Assembly: GCF_024273235.1 (NCBI RefSeq)
Contig: NZ_JANBVH010000037.1
Location: forward strand, 1 to 42,171
Origin: Sphingomonas faeni
Lineage (GTDB): Bacteria > Pseudomonadota > Alphaproteobacteria > Sphingomonadales > Sphingomonadaceae
Reading direction: 5' to 3'
Length of the DNA: 42,171 nt
The position numbers were made by a program, and so were the translations under genes. Of this stretch, positions 33,482-42,163 are shown piece by piece (position 1 is the stretch's first letter; every line of letters starts with the position of its first letter). The notes beneath the pieces are model-generated. The model was not told the DNA's origin. It saw nothing but the letters and a program-made list of their open reading frames with translations, and did no database searches.

Positions 33482-34448
33482 GCGTCATGGGATCGTCGCG
33501 GCGGGGTGGGCGACCGATCCCGCCGGCGATCCGACGACGCCCAAGGCATATCTGGACCTGCTCCGCCCTCTTTACGCTGCGGGACGCCGGGATCTCCCCA
33601 TCGGGCGCCTGCTTGAGGGGCATGTCGATGCGGTGCAGATCGTGTTTCGATACGGCACGTCGTCCCAAGTCGCTGCGTTGCGGGCGCGCATCGCTGCGGG
33701 AGCGACGTTGGGTGTTTGGAATGCGGGCCTGCCGGGTGAGCCGCTGGTGCTTACCGGCGGACGGCTGACCGGCGGCAAGGGCTATGCATCGGGGGCGGGG
33801 ATACTGACTCACGCGCTGGTAACCGCGAATAGCGAACGCGGACCGCAGCTGCTCCTGCTCGACCTCGAGGCCGATCCGCCTGCCATCGATCGGGAGTGGT
33901 GGCAGACGATCGGCATGCAGCGCTCGGAGACACATCTGGTGCGCTGGTCCGGCTCTGTGATCGGTGAAGACAGCCGTATCGGCGAGTCCGGCAGCTATGC
34001 GCGGGAGCCGTTCTTCAGCGGAGGCGCGCTGCGCTTCGCCGCGGTTCATGCCGGCGGCATCGCCGGCCTGCTCGATGCAGTGCGTGACCACCTGACCACC
34101 CACGAGCGCGCTTCCGATCCGTTCCAGGCATCGCGCCTCGCCGACCTGTTCCTGCTTGCCCAGGGTGCAGCGGCGAGCATCCGCGACACGGCGGGCGCCT
34201 GGTTCAGCGGGACGGATGCGGAACGCCTCGCCCGGGTGTCCGCTGCGCGGCTATCGATCGCCGGCTCTGCCGAGCGCGCCCTCACGATCGCGCAGGAGGC
34301 GGTGGGGCTGCCGGGATTGTTCCTGTCGCATCCGCTGGCGGCAAAGATCGCCGATCTCATGGTGTACCTGCGCCAGCCTGCGCCCGACGCGCATCGCTTT
34401 CGCGTCGGCCAGGCTGTCGCCGAGCACATCCTCGACCCCATTCTGTGA
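33482..34448 (+). pseudogene. Acyl-CoA dehydrogenase family protein, N-terminally truncated
   Basis: About 320 residues of an acyl-CoA dehydrogenase-like flavoprotein. The reading RHGIVAAGWATDPAGDPTTPKAYLDLLRPLYAAGRRDLPIGRLLEGHVDAVQIVFRYG is typical of the family's helical N-domain, and the ATLGVWNAGLPGEPLVLTGG...LTGGKGYASGAG part corresponds to the substrate/FAD-binding beta-domain. The C-terminal helices (AERALTIAQEAVGLPGLFLSHPLAAKIADLMVYLRQPAPD) are complete. The first residues are lost at the IS66 remnant. The frame does extend back to an ATG at 33429 through IS66 DNA, so a fusion product is conceivable. Its stop overlaps the following PIG-L gene (GTGA); such genes occur together in sphingomonads and other bacteria as an uncharacterised cluster. 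Confidence 0.78.
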
Positions 34449-35098
34449 GGATCCCGCTGCGAAACGTACGTGTCGCGCTGGTGATCGCCCCGCACCCGGA
34501 TGACGAGGTCATCGGCGCGGCAGGCCTCATTGCGCGGCTTCGCCGCCATGGAGCTCGGGTCCGGGTTGCGGTCGTGACCGATGGTGCCGCGTCTCACCGG
34601 GGCAGCCGACAATGGCCGAGAGCGCGACTGGTCGCGGCGCGCCAGCGTGAGAGCCTTCATGCGCTACGTCGTCTCGGCATCGTTGCTGGCGACGTCTCGT
34701 TCCTCAATTTGCCCGATGGCCAGTTGCCCTCGATCCCGGGACGCTGTTATCGCGCGCTGCGCCGCCAGGTCGCACGATGCCGGGATCTCGATCTCATCGT
34801 CGGACCGGCCTGCGATGACGACCATCCCGATCACCGCGCCGTAGCAGCGGCCGTCGCCCGATGCCCGGGTGGCGCCGGTCGGCTGACCTACCGCGTGTGG
34901 CCGCCTCGCCCGGACAGGTCCGGACCGGCATGGCGCATCGCTGTGCCCGGAGGAGTTCCGGTTAAGCGGTCGCTGATCCACGTCTACCGGACGCAGCTCG
35001 GCGCCGTTTCCGATGATCCAGCAGGTTTCACGATCGCGAGACACGAGCTTGCGGCCTTTGCTCGTCCGGTCGAGCGCTACCGGCCGGGTTCGAGGTGA
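34445..35098 (+). CDS. PIG-L/LmbE-family deacetylase
   Basis: A 217-aa zinc-dependent N-acetylglucosaminyl-type deacetylase. The metal and catalytic motif PHPDDE (about 15-20) and the later HPDH (DDDHPDHRAV) are both present, along with a Rossmann-like start (VRVALVIAPHPDDEVIGAAGLIARLRRHGARVRVAVVTDGAASH). Known relatives remove acetyl groups from amino sugars in glycolipids, mycothiol-type thiols or antibiotics. The start is a GTG at 34445 overlapping the dehydrogenase stop, and the stop overlaps the methyltransferase start. The gene is complete, but its cluster partner upstream is damaged and the usual glycosyltransferase neighbour is absent. Confidence 0.9.
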   Translation: MRIPLRNVRVALVIAPHPDDEVIGAAGLIARLRRHGARVRVAVVTDGAASHRGSRQWPRARLVAARQRESLHALRRLGIVAGDVSFLNLPDGQLPSIPGRCYRALRRQVARCRDLDLIVGPACDDDHPDHRAVAAAVARCPGGAGRLTYRVWPPRPDRSGPAWRIAVPGGVPVKRSLIHVYRTQLGAVSDDPAGFTIARHELAAFARPVERYRPGSR

Positions 35099-35691
35099 CG
35101 AGCCCGATCGATCTTGCGGGGTTCGCCGCCAAGTTTGCCGGCGACGACGATCCCTGGCGCACCTTCACCGCCCGTGACGAGGCGGTGAAGCGTACCGCGA
35201 TCCTGCGCGCAATAGGTGACCGACCGGTCGGACGGGTGCTGGAGCTGGCCAGCGGCAACGGCTCCAACAGTGCCGCGATCGCGAGGAAGGCGTTGCGCCT
35301 CGATGCGACCGAGGGCACGAGGGAGGGGGTCGACCTGACGGCACGTGCCGTCGCTGCCTGGCCTCGCGCGTGCGCATCGCTGCTCGTGCTCCCCGGTCGA
35401 CCGCCACGTGCCGTCTATGACGTGATCGTGATCGCCGAGGTACTGTATTACCTCTCAGCGCGAGACATGGCCCGGGTTGCGCGTGAGATGGCCGCCCGCC
35501 TGACGCCAGGCGGCACCATCGTGCTCGCGCACCACAGGATCGACTTCTACGACTTCGCCCAGCACTCGGCAGGGATCCACGCCCGGTTCCTCGCAGAGAC
35601 CGGGCGTCGTTGGACGGTTCGCACCGTGCGCCGCACCCGCCGCTGGGTCGTCACCGCGGCTCGCCCCGACGATGTGCCCCGATCCCGTTGA
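35095..35691 (+). CDS. Class I SAM-dependent methyltransferase (NodS/DUF938-like)
   Basis: A 198-aa methyltransferase. Motif I VLELASGNGSNS (about 44-55) binds S-adenosylmethionine; the acidic residue after it is in DATEG; YDVIVIAEVLYYLSARDM is motif II/post-motif, and LTPGGTIVLAHH is motif III. The pattern resembles NodS and related small N/O-methyltransferases. It starts at a GTG coupled to the PIG-L stop (GTGA), so deacetylation followed by methylation of the same substrate is a reasonable inference. The gene ends 96 bases before the convergent catalase, with a shared terminator between. Confidence 0.88.
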   Translation: MTSPIDLAGFAAKFAGDDDPWRTFTARDEAVKRTAILRAIGDRPVGRVLELASGNGSNSAAIARKALRLDATEGTREGVDLTARAVAAWPRACASLLVLPGRPPRAVYDVIVIAEVLYYLSARDMARVAREMAARLTPGGTIVLAHHRIDFYDFAQHSAGIHARFLAETGRRWTVRTVRRTRRWVVTAARPDDVPRSR

Positions 35692-35746
35692 ACGCGAGCG
35701 AGGCAGCGCGTACCGCGTCCGGGCGATATGAAGTTCGCGGGTAAGT

Positions 35747-35775
35747 GGAGCGGCAGGACGTCCACCTGCCGCTCC
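35747..35775. terminator. Bidirectional terminator between methyltransferase and catalase
   Basis: GGAGCGGCAGG (35747-35757) pairs perfectly with CCTGCCGCTCC (35765-35775) across a seven-base loop, in the gap between two convergent genes. The 11-pair GC stem would act for both, although T-runs are poor. Confidence 0.75.
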
Positions 35776-35786
35776 CGCCAGGGTCG

Positions 35787-37955
35787 TCAGGCCGCCGCGT
35801 CGAGATCGACCTTCATTTCCCGAGCCCAGAACCTGAGGTCACGACAGGTCGTGACGAACGCCTTGACGTCCTTGCTCTTGCTTAGGGCTACGAAGCCATT
35901 GTCAAGCTCCGGCACCCGGGCGGCGTCGAACAACGTGGCGGCCGCATCGGTGTAGCCGATGAACTTGCAGTGGCCGAACGCGTCCGCCACGAAGTCCTTG
36001 GAGGCCGCATCCTTGGCGAGCAGCGCAGCCCCTTCCTCGGACGGGAGCACCGCGACGGCATCGAACAGGACCGAAGGTCCGCCGTCGATCTTCTGCTTGG
36101 CCGCGACCTTGGTGCCGTCGTCGAGCGTGACCCCGCCGATCTTCGGCGCGACCACCTCCCAGACCGCGCCTTCGGCTTCCAGCGCCTTGGTCAGCGCATT
36201 GAACAGCTCGGCGCTCGACCCATCGGTCAGCAGCAGGCCCATCTTTCGCCCGGCGAAATTCGCCGGGCCGTTGGCGACGATCGAGAGCGCCGACGATGTC
36301 GGCAGGTCTAGCGTCGGCTTGGCCGCCTTGGCGGCGTCCGGCAGGTCGAGGCCGAGCCCGTTCGCAACGGTAGCGGCGAGATTCTCGTCGATGTTGCGCA
36401 GGTGGCTGACCGCCCGGGCCCGGATGTCGACACGATCTACCTTCGACAGCTCGAACACCAGCGCGTCGCCGATGTGCTTCTGCTCGATCGGCTGCTGGCT
36501 GAGATAGAACTGCCGCGCCTGGCTGTAATGATCGGCAAAGGTTTCGGACCGAATCCGCTGTTTGGTCCCCTGAACCTCAGCGGGGAAGCTGGTGAAGCCG
36601 ATCTCCGGGTTCTCGCGAGGACCGCCTTCCGCGCCCCAGCTGTTCGGCTCATAGTTCACGCGCCCCTTCGGATTGCGCATCGCCATGTGGCCGTCCTGCT
36701 GGAAGTTCATCACCGGACAGCGCGGGGCATTGATCGGCAGGTGGGTGAAGTTCGGGCTGCCGAGCCGCTTCAGCTGGGTATCGAGATAGGAGAAGTTGCG
36801 GCCGTGCAGCAGCGGGTCGTCACTGAAGTCGATGCCCGGCACGATGTTCTGCGTGCAATAAGCGACCTGCTCGGTTTCGGCGAAGAAGTTGTCGACGTTG
36901 CGATTGAGCGTGAGCGTACCGACGATGCGGACCGGCACGTCCTCCTCGGGGATCAGCTTGGTCGAGTCGAGATGGCCGAAGGGAAGCTTGTCGGCGGTTT
37001 CCTGATCGAACAGCTGGACGCCGAGATCCCATTGCGGGAAGTCACCGCACTCGATCGCCTCCCAAAGATCGCGGCGATGATAGTCGGGATCGGCGCCGCT
37101 GATCTTGACCGCCTCGTTCCACAGCACCGACTGGAGCCCCTGGCGCGGCTTCCAGTGGAACTTGACGAAGGTCGACCTGCCTTCCGCGTTCACCAGGCGG
37201 AAGCTATGGACGCCGAAGCCCTCCATCGTCCGGAAGGAGCGGGGGATCGTGCGATCGGACATGATCCACATGATCATGTGCCAGGCTTCCGGGGTGAGGC
37301 TGGCGAAATCCCAGAAATTGTCGTGTGCGGTTTGCGCCTGGGGGAACGCCCGGTCGGGCTCCTGCTTGGCCGCATGGACCAGATCGGGGAACTTGATGGC
37401 ATCCTGGATGAAGAACACCGGGATGTTGTTGCCGACGATGTCCCAGTTGCCCTGCTTCGTGTACATCTTGACGGCGAAGCCGCGCACGTCGCGCGCCAGA
37501 TCGCGCGAGCCCTTGTTGCCCGCTACCGTTGAGAAGCGGACGAACACCTCCGTCTGCTGCCCGACCGTGCTCAGCACGTCGGCGCGGGTGTAGTCGGCCA
37601 GACTGTCGGTCAGTTCGAACACGCCGTGCGCGCCATAGCCGCGTGCGTGGACGACGCGCTCCGGGATGCGCTCGTGATCGAAATGGAAGATCTTTTCGCG
37701 GAGGATGAAGTCCTCGAGCAGCGTGGGGCCCCGCAGACCCGCCTTCAGACTGTTCTGGGCGTCCGCGATCGGGATGCCCTGCTGCGTGGTCATGGTAAGT
37801 GCCGCGTCCGAAGTCGTCTGGCGGGTTTCGCCGCCATGGCCCTGCTGCTCGGCATAATTCGTCGGCTGGTCGGCACCCGCCGGCAGCGGCGGTGCCTTCT
37901 TGGCCGTCTCGCCCTTGAGTTTCACCGCGTCGCTTTTGATGCTCTTGCGTGCCAT
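35787..37955 (-). CDS. katE: Large-subunit heme catalase (HPII type)
   Basis: A 722-aa monofunctional catalase of the long clade with a C-terminal DJ-1/PfpI (flavodoxin-like) domain. The distal His is His103 (VVHARGYGAHG), the catalytic Asn lies in GNNIPVFFIQD (about 176-177), and the proximal heme Tyr in NFSYLDTQ. After about residue 565 (SIVANGPANFAGRKMGLLLTDGSSAELFNAL) the DJ-1-like domain continues to the end. GGAGG precedes the ATG. The ~25-residue Lys-rich start is normal for the clade. It removes high concentrations of H2O2 and is typically a stationary-phase enzyme. Upstream lies a 270-base gap with no promoter I can fix. Confidence 0.96.
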   Translation of the reverse strand: MARKSIKSDAVKLKGETAKKAPPLPAGADQPTNYAEQQGHGGETRQTTSDAALTMTTQQGIPIADAQNSLKAGLRGPTLLEDFILREKIFHFDHERIPERVVHARGYGAHGVFELTDSLADYTRADVLSTVGQQTEVFVRFSTVAGNKGSRDLARDVRGFAVKMYTKQGNWDIVGNNIPVFFIQDAIKFPDLVHAAKQEPDRAFPQAQTAHDNFWDFASLTPEAWHMIMWIMSDRTIPRSFRTMEGFGVHSFRLVNAEGRSTFVKFHWKPRQGLQSVLWNEAVKISGADPDYHRRDLWEAIECGDFPQWDLGVQLFDQETADKLPFGHLDSTKLIPEEDVPVRIVGTLTLNRNVDNFFAETEQVAYCTQNIVPGIDFSDDPLLHGRNFSYLDTQLKRLGSPNFTHLPINAPRCPVMNFQQDGHMAMRNPKGRVNYEPNSWGAEGGPRENPEIGFTSFPAEVQGTKQRIRSETFADHYSQARQFYLSQQPIEQKHIGDALVFELSKVDRVDIRARAVSHLRNIDENLAATVANGLGLDLPDAAKAAKPTLDLPTSSALSIVANGPANFAGRKMGLLLTDGSSAELFNALTKALEAEGAVWEVVAPKIGGVTLDDGTKVAAKQKIDGGPSVLFDAVAVLPSEEGAALLAKDAASKDFVADAFGHCKFIGYTDAAATLFDAARVPELDNGFVALSKSKDVKAFVTTCRDLRFWAREMKVDLDAAA

Positions 37956-38229
37956 GGACGTAATCCTCCGATCACGCCCTTAATGCCACCAGCGCCACGG
38001 CGGTGCGAGGCATAAATCTTTGTAGCGACTGGGAACCAACCCGGAGGAGCGAAATCAAGTTATGTCAGTCGAGCATGGTAGCCGGTTCGGACGACAGGCG
38101 CGGGCTCGGCAACGTAAGTGTTCATGGCTGCGCAGAACCCGACTGCGGCTTCCTCGGTCCTGGATCACAGCCAGGGAAAGCCGATATGAACCGGTTGGGG
38201 ATGTCTTGAAGCCTTGCCGTTAGCCGAGC

Positions 38230-38490
38230 ATGATGTACTCCCAGGTCGTACAGGTTTTCGACCGCGTCCGGCACGACCATGATCCGTGGTTGGTGCTGCT
38301 CGCCGGCCTGGTTTGCCTCTGCGGAATCTATGCGTCGTTCGCCCTGGCCGCCCATGCCGTACGCTCCGGACGTAAGACTCGCCGCCCCTGGGGTCCTGTC
38401 AGCATCGTGTCGGCCGGCTGCACGGCTTGGGCGACCCACTTCATCATCTGTCTGGCTTTAAAGCCGGGCATGCCGTCCGCGTTCGACCCG
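38230..38490 (+). pseudogene. MHYT-domain protein fragment
   Basis: The reading HDPWLVLLAGLVCLCGIYASFALAAHAVRS, then WGPVSIVSAGCTAWATHFIICLALKPGMPSAFDP is the first half of an MHYT sensor domain, which normally has six or seven helices and precedes GGDEF/EAL or histidine kinase domains. Similarity ends at FDP near 38490; the frame closes at 38529 after passing through a CGGCCGT/ACGGCCG hairpin (38500-38516). With only two or three helices left it cannot work. It may be the remnant of a c-di-GMP or kinase protein. Confidence 0.75.
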
Positions 38491-38628
38491 CTGGCCGTAC
38501 GGCCGTTTTACGGCCGCTCGTTGATGTGAACGATTTAAACGGACGGGGACCCGTGCCGCGGCTCAAGGCGTTGAGCGTCATAGAAATGGCCCTGACGACA
38601 GGGACATGCACTCAGATGAGGAAACGAC

Positions 38629-39804
38629 ATGCGCGCACTATGCTGGCACGGTAAAGGCGATGTCCGCGTCGACACCGTCGCGGATCCCGAGATCAAGCAC
38701 CCGCGCGATGCGATCATCAAAGTAACCGCCTGCGCGATCTGCGGGTCGGACCTTCACCTGCTGGATGGCTACCAGCCCACCATGGAGGCCGGCGACATCC
38801 TCGGCCACGAGAACATGGGCGAGGTCGTGGCGCTCGGGTCCGAGGTCACCAACCTCAAGATCGGGGACCGGGTGGTGGTGCCGTTCACGATCAGCTGCGG
38901 CGATTGCTGGTTCTGCAAGAAGGGTCTGTTTGCGGCCTGCGATCGGACCAATCCGAACGCCGAGATGGCCGCCAAGGCGATGGGCCATTCGCCCGCCGGG
39001 CTGTTCGGCTTCAGCCACATGCTGGGCGGCTACTGCGGCGGCCAGGCGGAGTATCTCCGGGTGCCGATGGCGGATGTCGGTCCGATCAAGATTCCCGACA
39101 ACGTAACCGATGAGCAGGCCCTCTTCCTATCGGATATCTTCCCGACCGGCTACATGGCCGCCGAGAATGCGCAGATCGAGCATGGCGACACCGTCGCGAT
39201 CTGGGGCTGCGGTCCGGTCGGCCAGTTCGCCATCCGCTCCGCGCTGATGATGGGCGCCGGCCGCGTGATCGCGATCGACGAGGTGCCCGAGCGACTCGCC
39301 ATGGCGGAGGCCGGTGGCGCTGAGACGATTAACTTCGCCGAAACCGATGTCTATGACGAGCTGCAGGCGCGAACCAAGGGCCGGGGCCCCGACAGCTGCA
39401 TCGATGCTGTCGGCTGCGAGGCGGCCGCGCACGGGGCGGCGGACGCGGTCATGGACAAGGTGAAGGCAAGCATGATGCTCGCCACTGATCGCGTCCACGT
39501 CCTGCGGCAGGCGATCATGAGCTGCCGCAAGGGCGGCACGGTCTCCGTGCCCGGCGTCTACGTCGGGATGGGTGACAAGCTTCCGATCGGTGCAGCGATG
39601 AACAAGGGGCTGACGATCAAGCTTGGGCAGACCCACGTGCAACGTTACACCAAGCCGCTACTGGATAAGATCGTCGCGGGCGCGATCGATCCCAGCTTCG
39701 TGATCACGCATCCGGCCAGTCTTGAAGACGCGCCAGAAATGTACGCTAAATTCCGCGACAAGGAAGAAGGTGTAATCAAGGTTGTCATGCGGCCGCACGG
39801 CTGA
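38629..39804 (+). CDS. Zinc-dependent alcohol/formaldehyde-type dehydrogenase
   Basis: A 391-aa medium-chain dehydrogenase. Catalytic zinc ligands: Cys38 (CAICGSD) and His60-Glu61 (GHENMG); structural zinc: Cys90, Cys93, Cys96 and Cys104 (SCGDCWFCKKGLFAAC). The NAD(P)-binding segment is AIWGCGPVGQFA with an acidic residue (VIAIDEVPERLAMAE) favouring NAD. The insertion after the structural zinc (DRTNPNAEMAAKAMGHSPAGLFGFSHMLGGYCGGQAEYLRVP) resembles glutathione-independent formaldehyde dehydrogenases and related aldehyde-handling enzymes. GAGGAA precedes the ATG. It likely oxidises small alcohols or aldehydes, which would fit the other stress genes here; the substrate is not fixed by sequence. 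Confidence 0.93.
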   Translation: MRALCWHGKGDVRVDTVADPEIKHPRDAIIKVTACAICGSDLHLLDGYQPTMEAGDILGHENMGEVVALGSEVTNLKIGDRVVVPFTISCGDCWFCKKGLFAACDRTNPNAEMAAKAMGHSPAGLFGFSHMLGGYCGGQAEYLRVPMADVGPIKIPDNVTDEQALFLSDIFPTGYMAAENAQIEHGDTVAIWGCGPVGQFAIRSALMMGAGRVIAIDEVPERLAMAEAGGAETINFAETDVYDELQARTKGRGPDSCIDAVGCEAAAHGAADAVMDKVKASMMLATDRVHVLRQAIMSCRKGGTVSVPGVYVGMGDKLPIGAAMNKGLTIKLGQTHVQRYTKPLLDKIVAGAIDPSFVITHPASLEDAPEMYAKFRDKEEGVIKVVMRPHG

Positions 39805-39848
39805 TTGGCGGAACAACCGGGAACAGGACGCTTATCGATGCCGATCGC

Positions 39849-39881
39849 CACCGCCGCTGTGGATTATGTTCAGCGGCGGTG
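39849..39881. terminator. Shared terminator between the dehydrogenase and the GGDEF-EAL gene
   Basis: CACCGCCGCTG (39849-39859) and CAGCGGCGGTG (39871-39881) form a perfect 11-pair stem with an 11-base loop, 45 bases after the dehydrogenase stop and before the convergent gene end. Confidence 0.75.
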
Positions 39882-39885
39882 TCGA

Positions 39886-40045
39886 TCAGCTTGAGACCAA
39901 GTATGTCGACGGACCTAGGCAGCTGCCTTTAGCCGAGCGTGCCGCCTGGTCGAGTAGATCGGTGGCCTGAGCCGGCGAGAGCGGCTTTGCGAAAAGATAG
40001 CCCTGGATCGCGTTGCACCCGGCTCGGGCCAGGATGTCCGCCTGC
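39886..40045 (-). pseudogene. EAL-domain C-terminal remnant
   Basis: In a third frame on the minus strand, ADILARAGCNAIQGYLFAKPLSPAQATDLLDQAAR and a stop at 39886 is the end of another EAL phosphodiesterase (QGYLF motif). It overlaps the last ~35 codons of the intact GAF-GGDEF-EAL gene, in a different frame, and its upstream part is missing. A deletion that joined two related genes is the simplest explanation. Confidence 0.72.
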
Positions 40046-41827
40046 TGCTGCTTCGGATGCGGTGGCGGTCCTCAGCGGCAAACTGCGCGAAGCAACCAAC
40101 CACTGCCGGAAATCCTCCGCCTCCATTGGTCGTGCGAAGTGGTAGCCCTGTGCTTCCTCGCACCCCATCCCGGCCAGCATCGTCGCAGCGGCGGCGCTCT
40201 CAACGCCTTCGGCAACGACGCGGTAGCCCAGATCGTGCGAGAGGGTGATCATTGAACGAACAAGGGCTTGCTCCCGCTCTTCCTCCGCCAGGTGCCGGAT
40301 GAATGACTGGTCGATCTTGACCACCCGCGCCGGTAGGCGCTGGAGATAGGCAAGGCTGCTATAGCCCGTGCCGAAATCGTCGATTGCCAGCGGCACCCCG
40401 GCGGCTTTCAGCTCGCGAAGCTGCGTCATGGCGCGACCGCCATTCTCCATCACGGCACTTTCCGTCACCTCCAGCTCGATCGCATCCGGGCGCAGCCGGT
40501 GCTTCAGGAGATAGAGCTGCACGCGTCCGGCGAAGTCGCTTTCTTCGAGATTGGCCGCAGAGACGTTGATCGAAAGCTGAAGGTCGAGCCCCTCTTTCCG
40601 CCAGGCTGCAAGCTGTCGCATGGCCGTATCAAGCACCCATGCGGTAGTGGGCTTCGCAAGCGAGGTCTGCTCGATGATCGGAATGAACTCTCCGGGTGAC
40701 ACTTCCCCCAAGCGAGGATGCTTCCAGCGGAGCAGCGCCTCCGCCCCGACGCACTGCCCCGAGGCGACATCGACCCGCGGCTGAAATACGAGCCTGAGCT
40801 GACCCGGCTGGTCGAGCGCGGCACCAAAATCGTTGAGGAGCGTGAACCTGCGACCGTGAACGCGGTCCTCGTCGGGTGAGTAGAGGCTAACGGCGTTCTC
40901 TGACGCACGGGCGTCCTGGGCGGCGCTATAGGCGGTGCGCAGCACATCGCGCGGGTCCGCCTCACCAAGAATGACGGACGTGACGCCAATCGCGGTGGTC
41001 ATGGCGAACCGAACGACGGAAGCATTCTGGGCTGTCGCCAGCATCGAGCCGAGCAACGCCAGATATGCGTCCCGCTCCGGCTCAGGCGGGGACAGGAACG
41101 CAAACTGCGTTGCAGCGACATGGTAGGCCGTTCGTCCGGGGCCGAGTGCTGCCCGGAGCGACCTGGCGGCATCCTGCACCATGTCATCGACGAACGAAGG
41201 CCCCCTCACGCGCAGGCCGTTGTTGAGCTGGTCGTTACGGGCAAGGTCGAGCAGCACGGCATATCGCCGCTCGCCAGGCGCATCCCGACCAAGGTCTTCA
41301 AGATCGTCGAGAAACTGGGTGCGGTTGGGAAGGCCGCTGAGGGGATCGATGCGCCCGAACGCGTGCTGCATCTCGATCTGCACCATGACCATATCGGCCA
41401 GATCGCTCAGGCCGGTCATCTCCACCTCAGACACCGTTCGCGGCTCCGTGCCGAGCACACAAAGCGAGCCGAGGCCGAATCCTTCGCGGGTAACGAGCGG
41501 AACGCCAGCGTAGAAGCGAACTCCTGTTTCCGCCAGGAGGCTCGTCGCATAGCAGTTGTCGGCGAGAAGGTCGGGGATGACCAGCACCTCGGTGGTCTCC
41601 GCCACCTGCGCGCACGGTGCCTTGTCGCGCGGTATGGAGCTATGTTCGACCCCGACACGCGATTTGAACCACTGCCGGTCCCGATCGGTCAGTGATACCG
41701 CCGAAATAGGCAGATTGAAGATCTGGCTCGCCATGCGCGTGATGCGATCGAAGCTCGCGCTCGGAGGCGTGTCGAGCAGGTTCAACTGGTACAGCGCGTC
41801 AAGTCGCGCTTCTTCGTTCTGTTTCAC
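39929..41827 (-). CDS. GAF-GGDEF-EAL protein with degenerate GGDEF site (likely c-di-GMP phosphodiesterase)
   Basis: A 632-aa cytoplasmic signalling protein. GAF domain (about 10-150: FDRITRMASQIFNLPISAVSL...SLCVLG); degenerate GGDEF domain (158-320) that keeps DPLSGLPNRTQF, but where the active GGDEF would stand it reads HVAATQFAF, so no cyclase activity is expected; EAL domain (335-578) with EALLRW (363-368), the Asn of SINVSA (421), the Glu of ELEVTE, DDFGTGYS (483-490), the Lys of VKIDQSF (504) and the Glu of AEGVE (540), so hydrolysis of c-di-GMP is likely. The last ~50 residues are not typical and run over another EAL remnant. GTG start at 41827 with GAGG upstream. Confidence 0.92.
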   Translation of the reverse strand: MKQNEEARLDALYQLNLLDTPPSASFDRITRMASQIFNLPISAVSLTDRDRQWFKSRVGVEHSSIPRDKAPCAQVAETTEVLVIPDLLADNCYATSLLAETGVRFYAGVPLVTREGFGLGSLCVLGTEPRTVSEVEMTGLSDLADMVMVQIEMQHAFGRIDPLSGLPNRTQFLDDLEDLGRDAPGERRYAVLLDLARNDQLNNGLRVRGPSFVDDMVQDAARSLRAALGPGRTAYHVAATQFAFLSPPEPERDAYLALLGSMLATAQNASVVRFAMTTAIGVTSVILGEADPRDVLRTAYSAAQDARASENAVSLYSPDEDRVHGRRFTLLNDFGAALDQPGQLRLVFQPRVDVASGQCVGAEALLRWKHPRLGEVSPGEFIPIIEQTSLAKPTTAWVLDTAMRQLAAWRKEGLDLQLSINVSAANLEESDFAGRVQLYLLKHRLRPDAIELEVTESAVMENGGRAMTQLRELKAAGVPLAIDDFGTGYSSLAYLQRLPARVVKIDQSFIRHLAEEEREQALVRSMITLSHDLGYRVVAEGVESAAAATMLAGMGCEEAQGYHFARPMEAEDFRQWLVASRSLPLRTATASEAAAGGHPGPSRVQRDPGLSFRKAALAGSGHRSTRPGGTLG

Positions 41828-42007
41828 GATCCGTGCCTCTTCGCCCCGGACCTAGCCGGCGAATCGATACCAAACCGCTAACACACACGCTCCAAGGGTT
41901 TTGGAGTCGACTCGCTTCCGCAACAATCATGTGCTATTGTCGTGGATGCGAGCGGGGGCGCACGCACCGGGACATGGCGCATGGCGCTGATTCAAGGAGC
42001 TGCGATA

Positions 42008-42163
42008 ATGGATCAGGCCACGACTGACTATTACGTGAAGCGCGAGCAGCAAGAACGCGAGCTGGCCGCGTCTGCGGCCGACCCAGCAATTGCAGCAATT
42101 CACCTGAATATGGCAGAGCGCTACGCAAAGCTGGTGCATGCCGACTCGAATCGGGGGCGGTGA
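42008..42163 (+). CDS. Small hypothetical protein
   Basis: A 51-aa, highly charged helical protein, DYYVKREQQERELAASAADPAIAAIHLNMAERYAKLVHAD, with AAGGAG eight bases before the ATG. Similar short proteins with the pattern YY-x-REQQER...HL-x-MAERY are common in sphingomonads as hypothetical proteins, from memory rather than a search. Function unknown. An inverted repeat (ACAAT/ATTGT) lies about 70 bases upstream in its leader. Confidence 0.75.
   Translation: MDQATTDYYVKREQQERELAASAADPAIAAIHLNMAERYAKLVHADSNRGR

Noticed and set aside
36402..37532. A 376-residue plus-strand open frame
   Set aside because: Antisense to katE; composition is typical of a GC-rich shadow.
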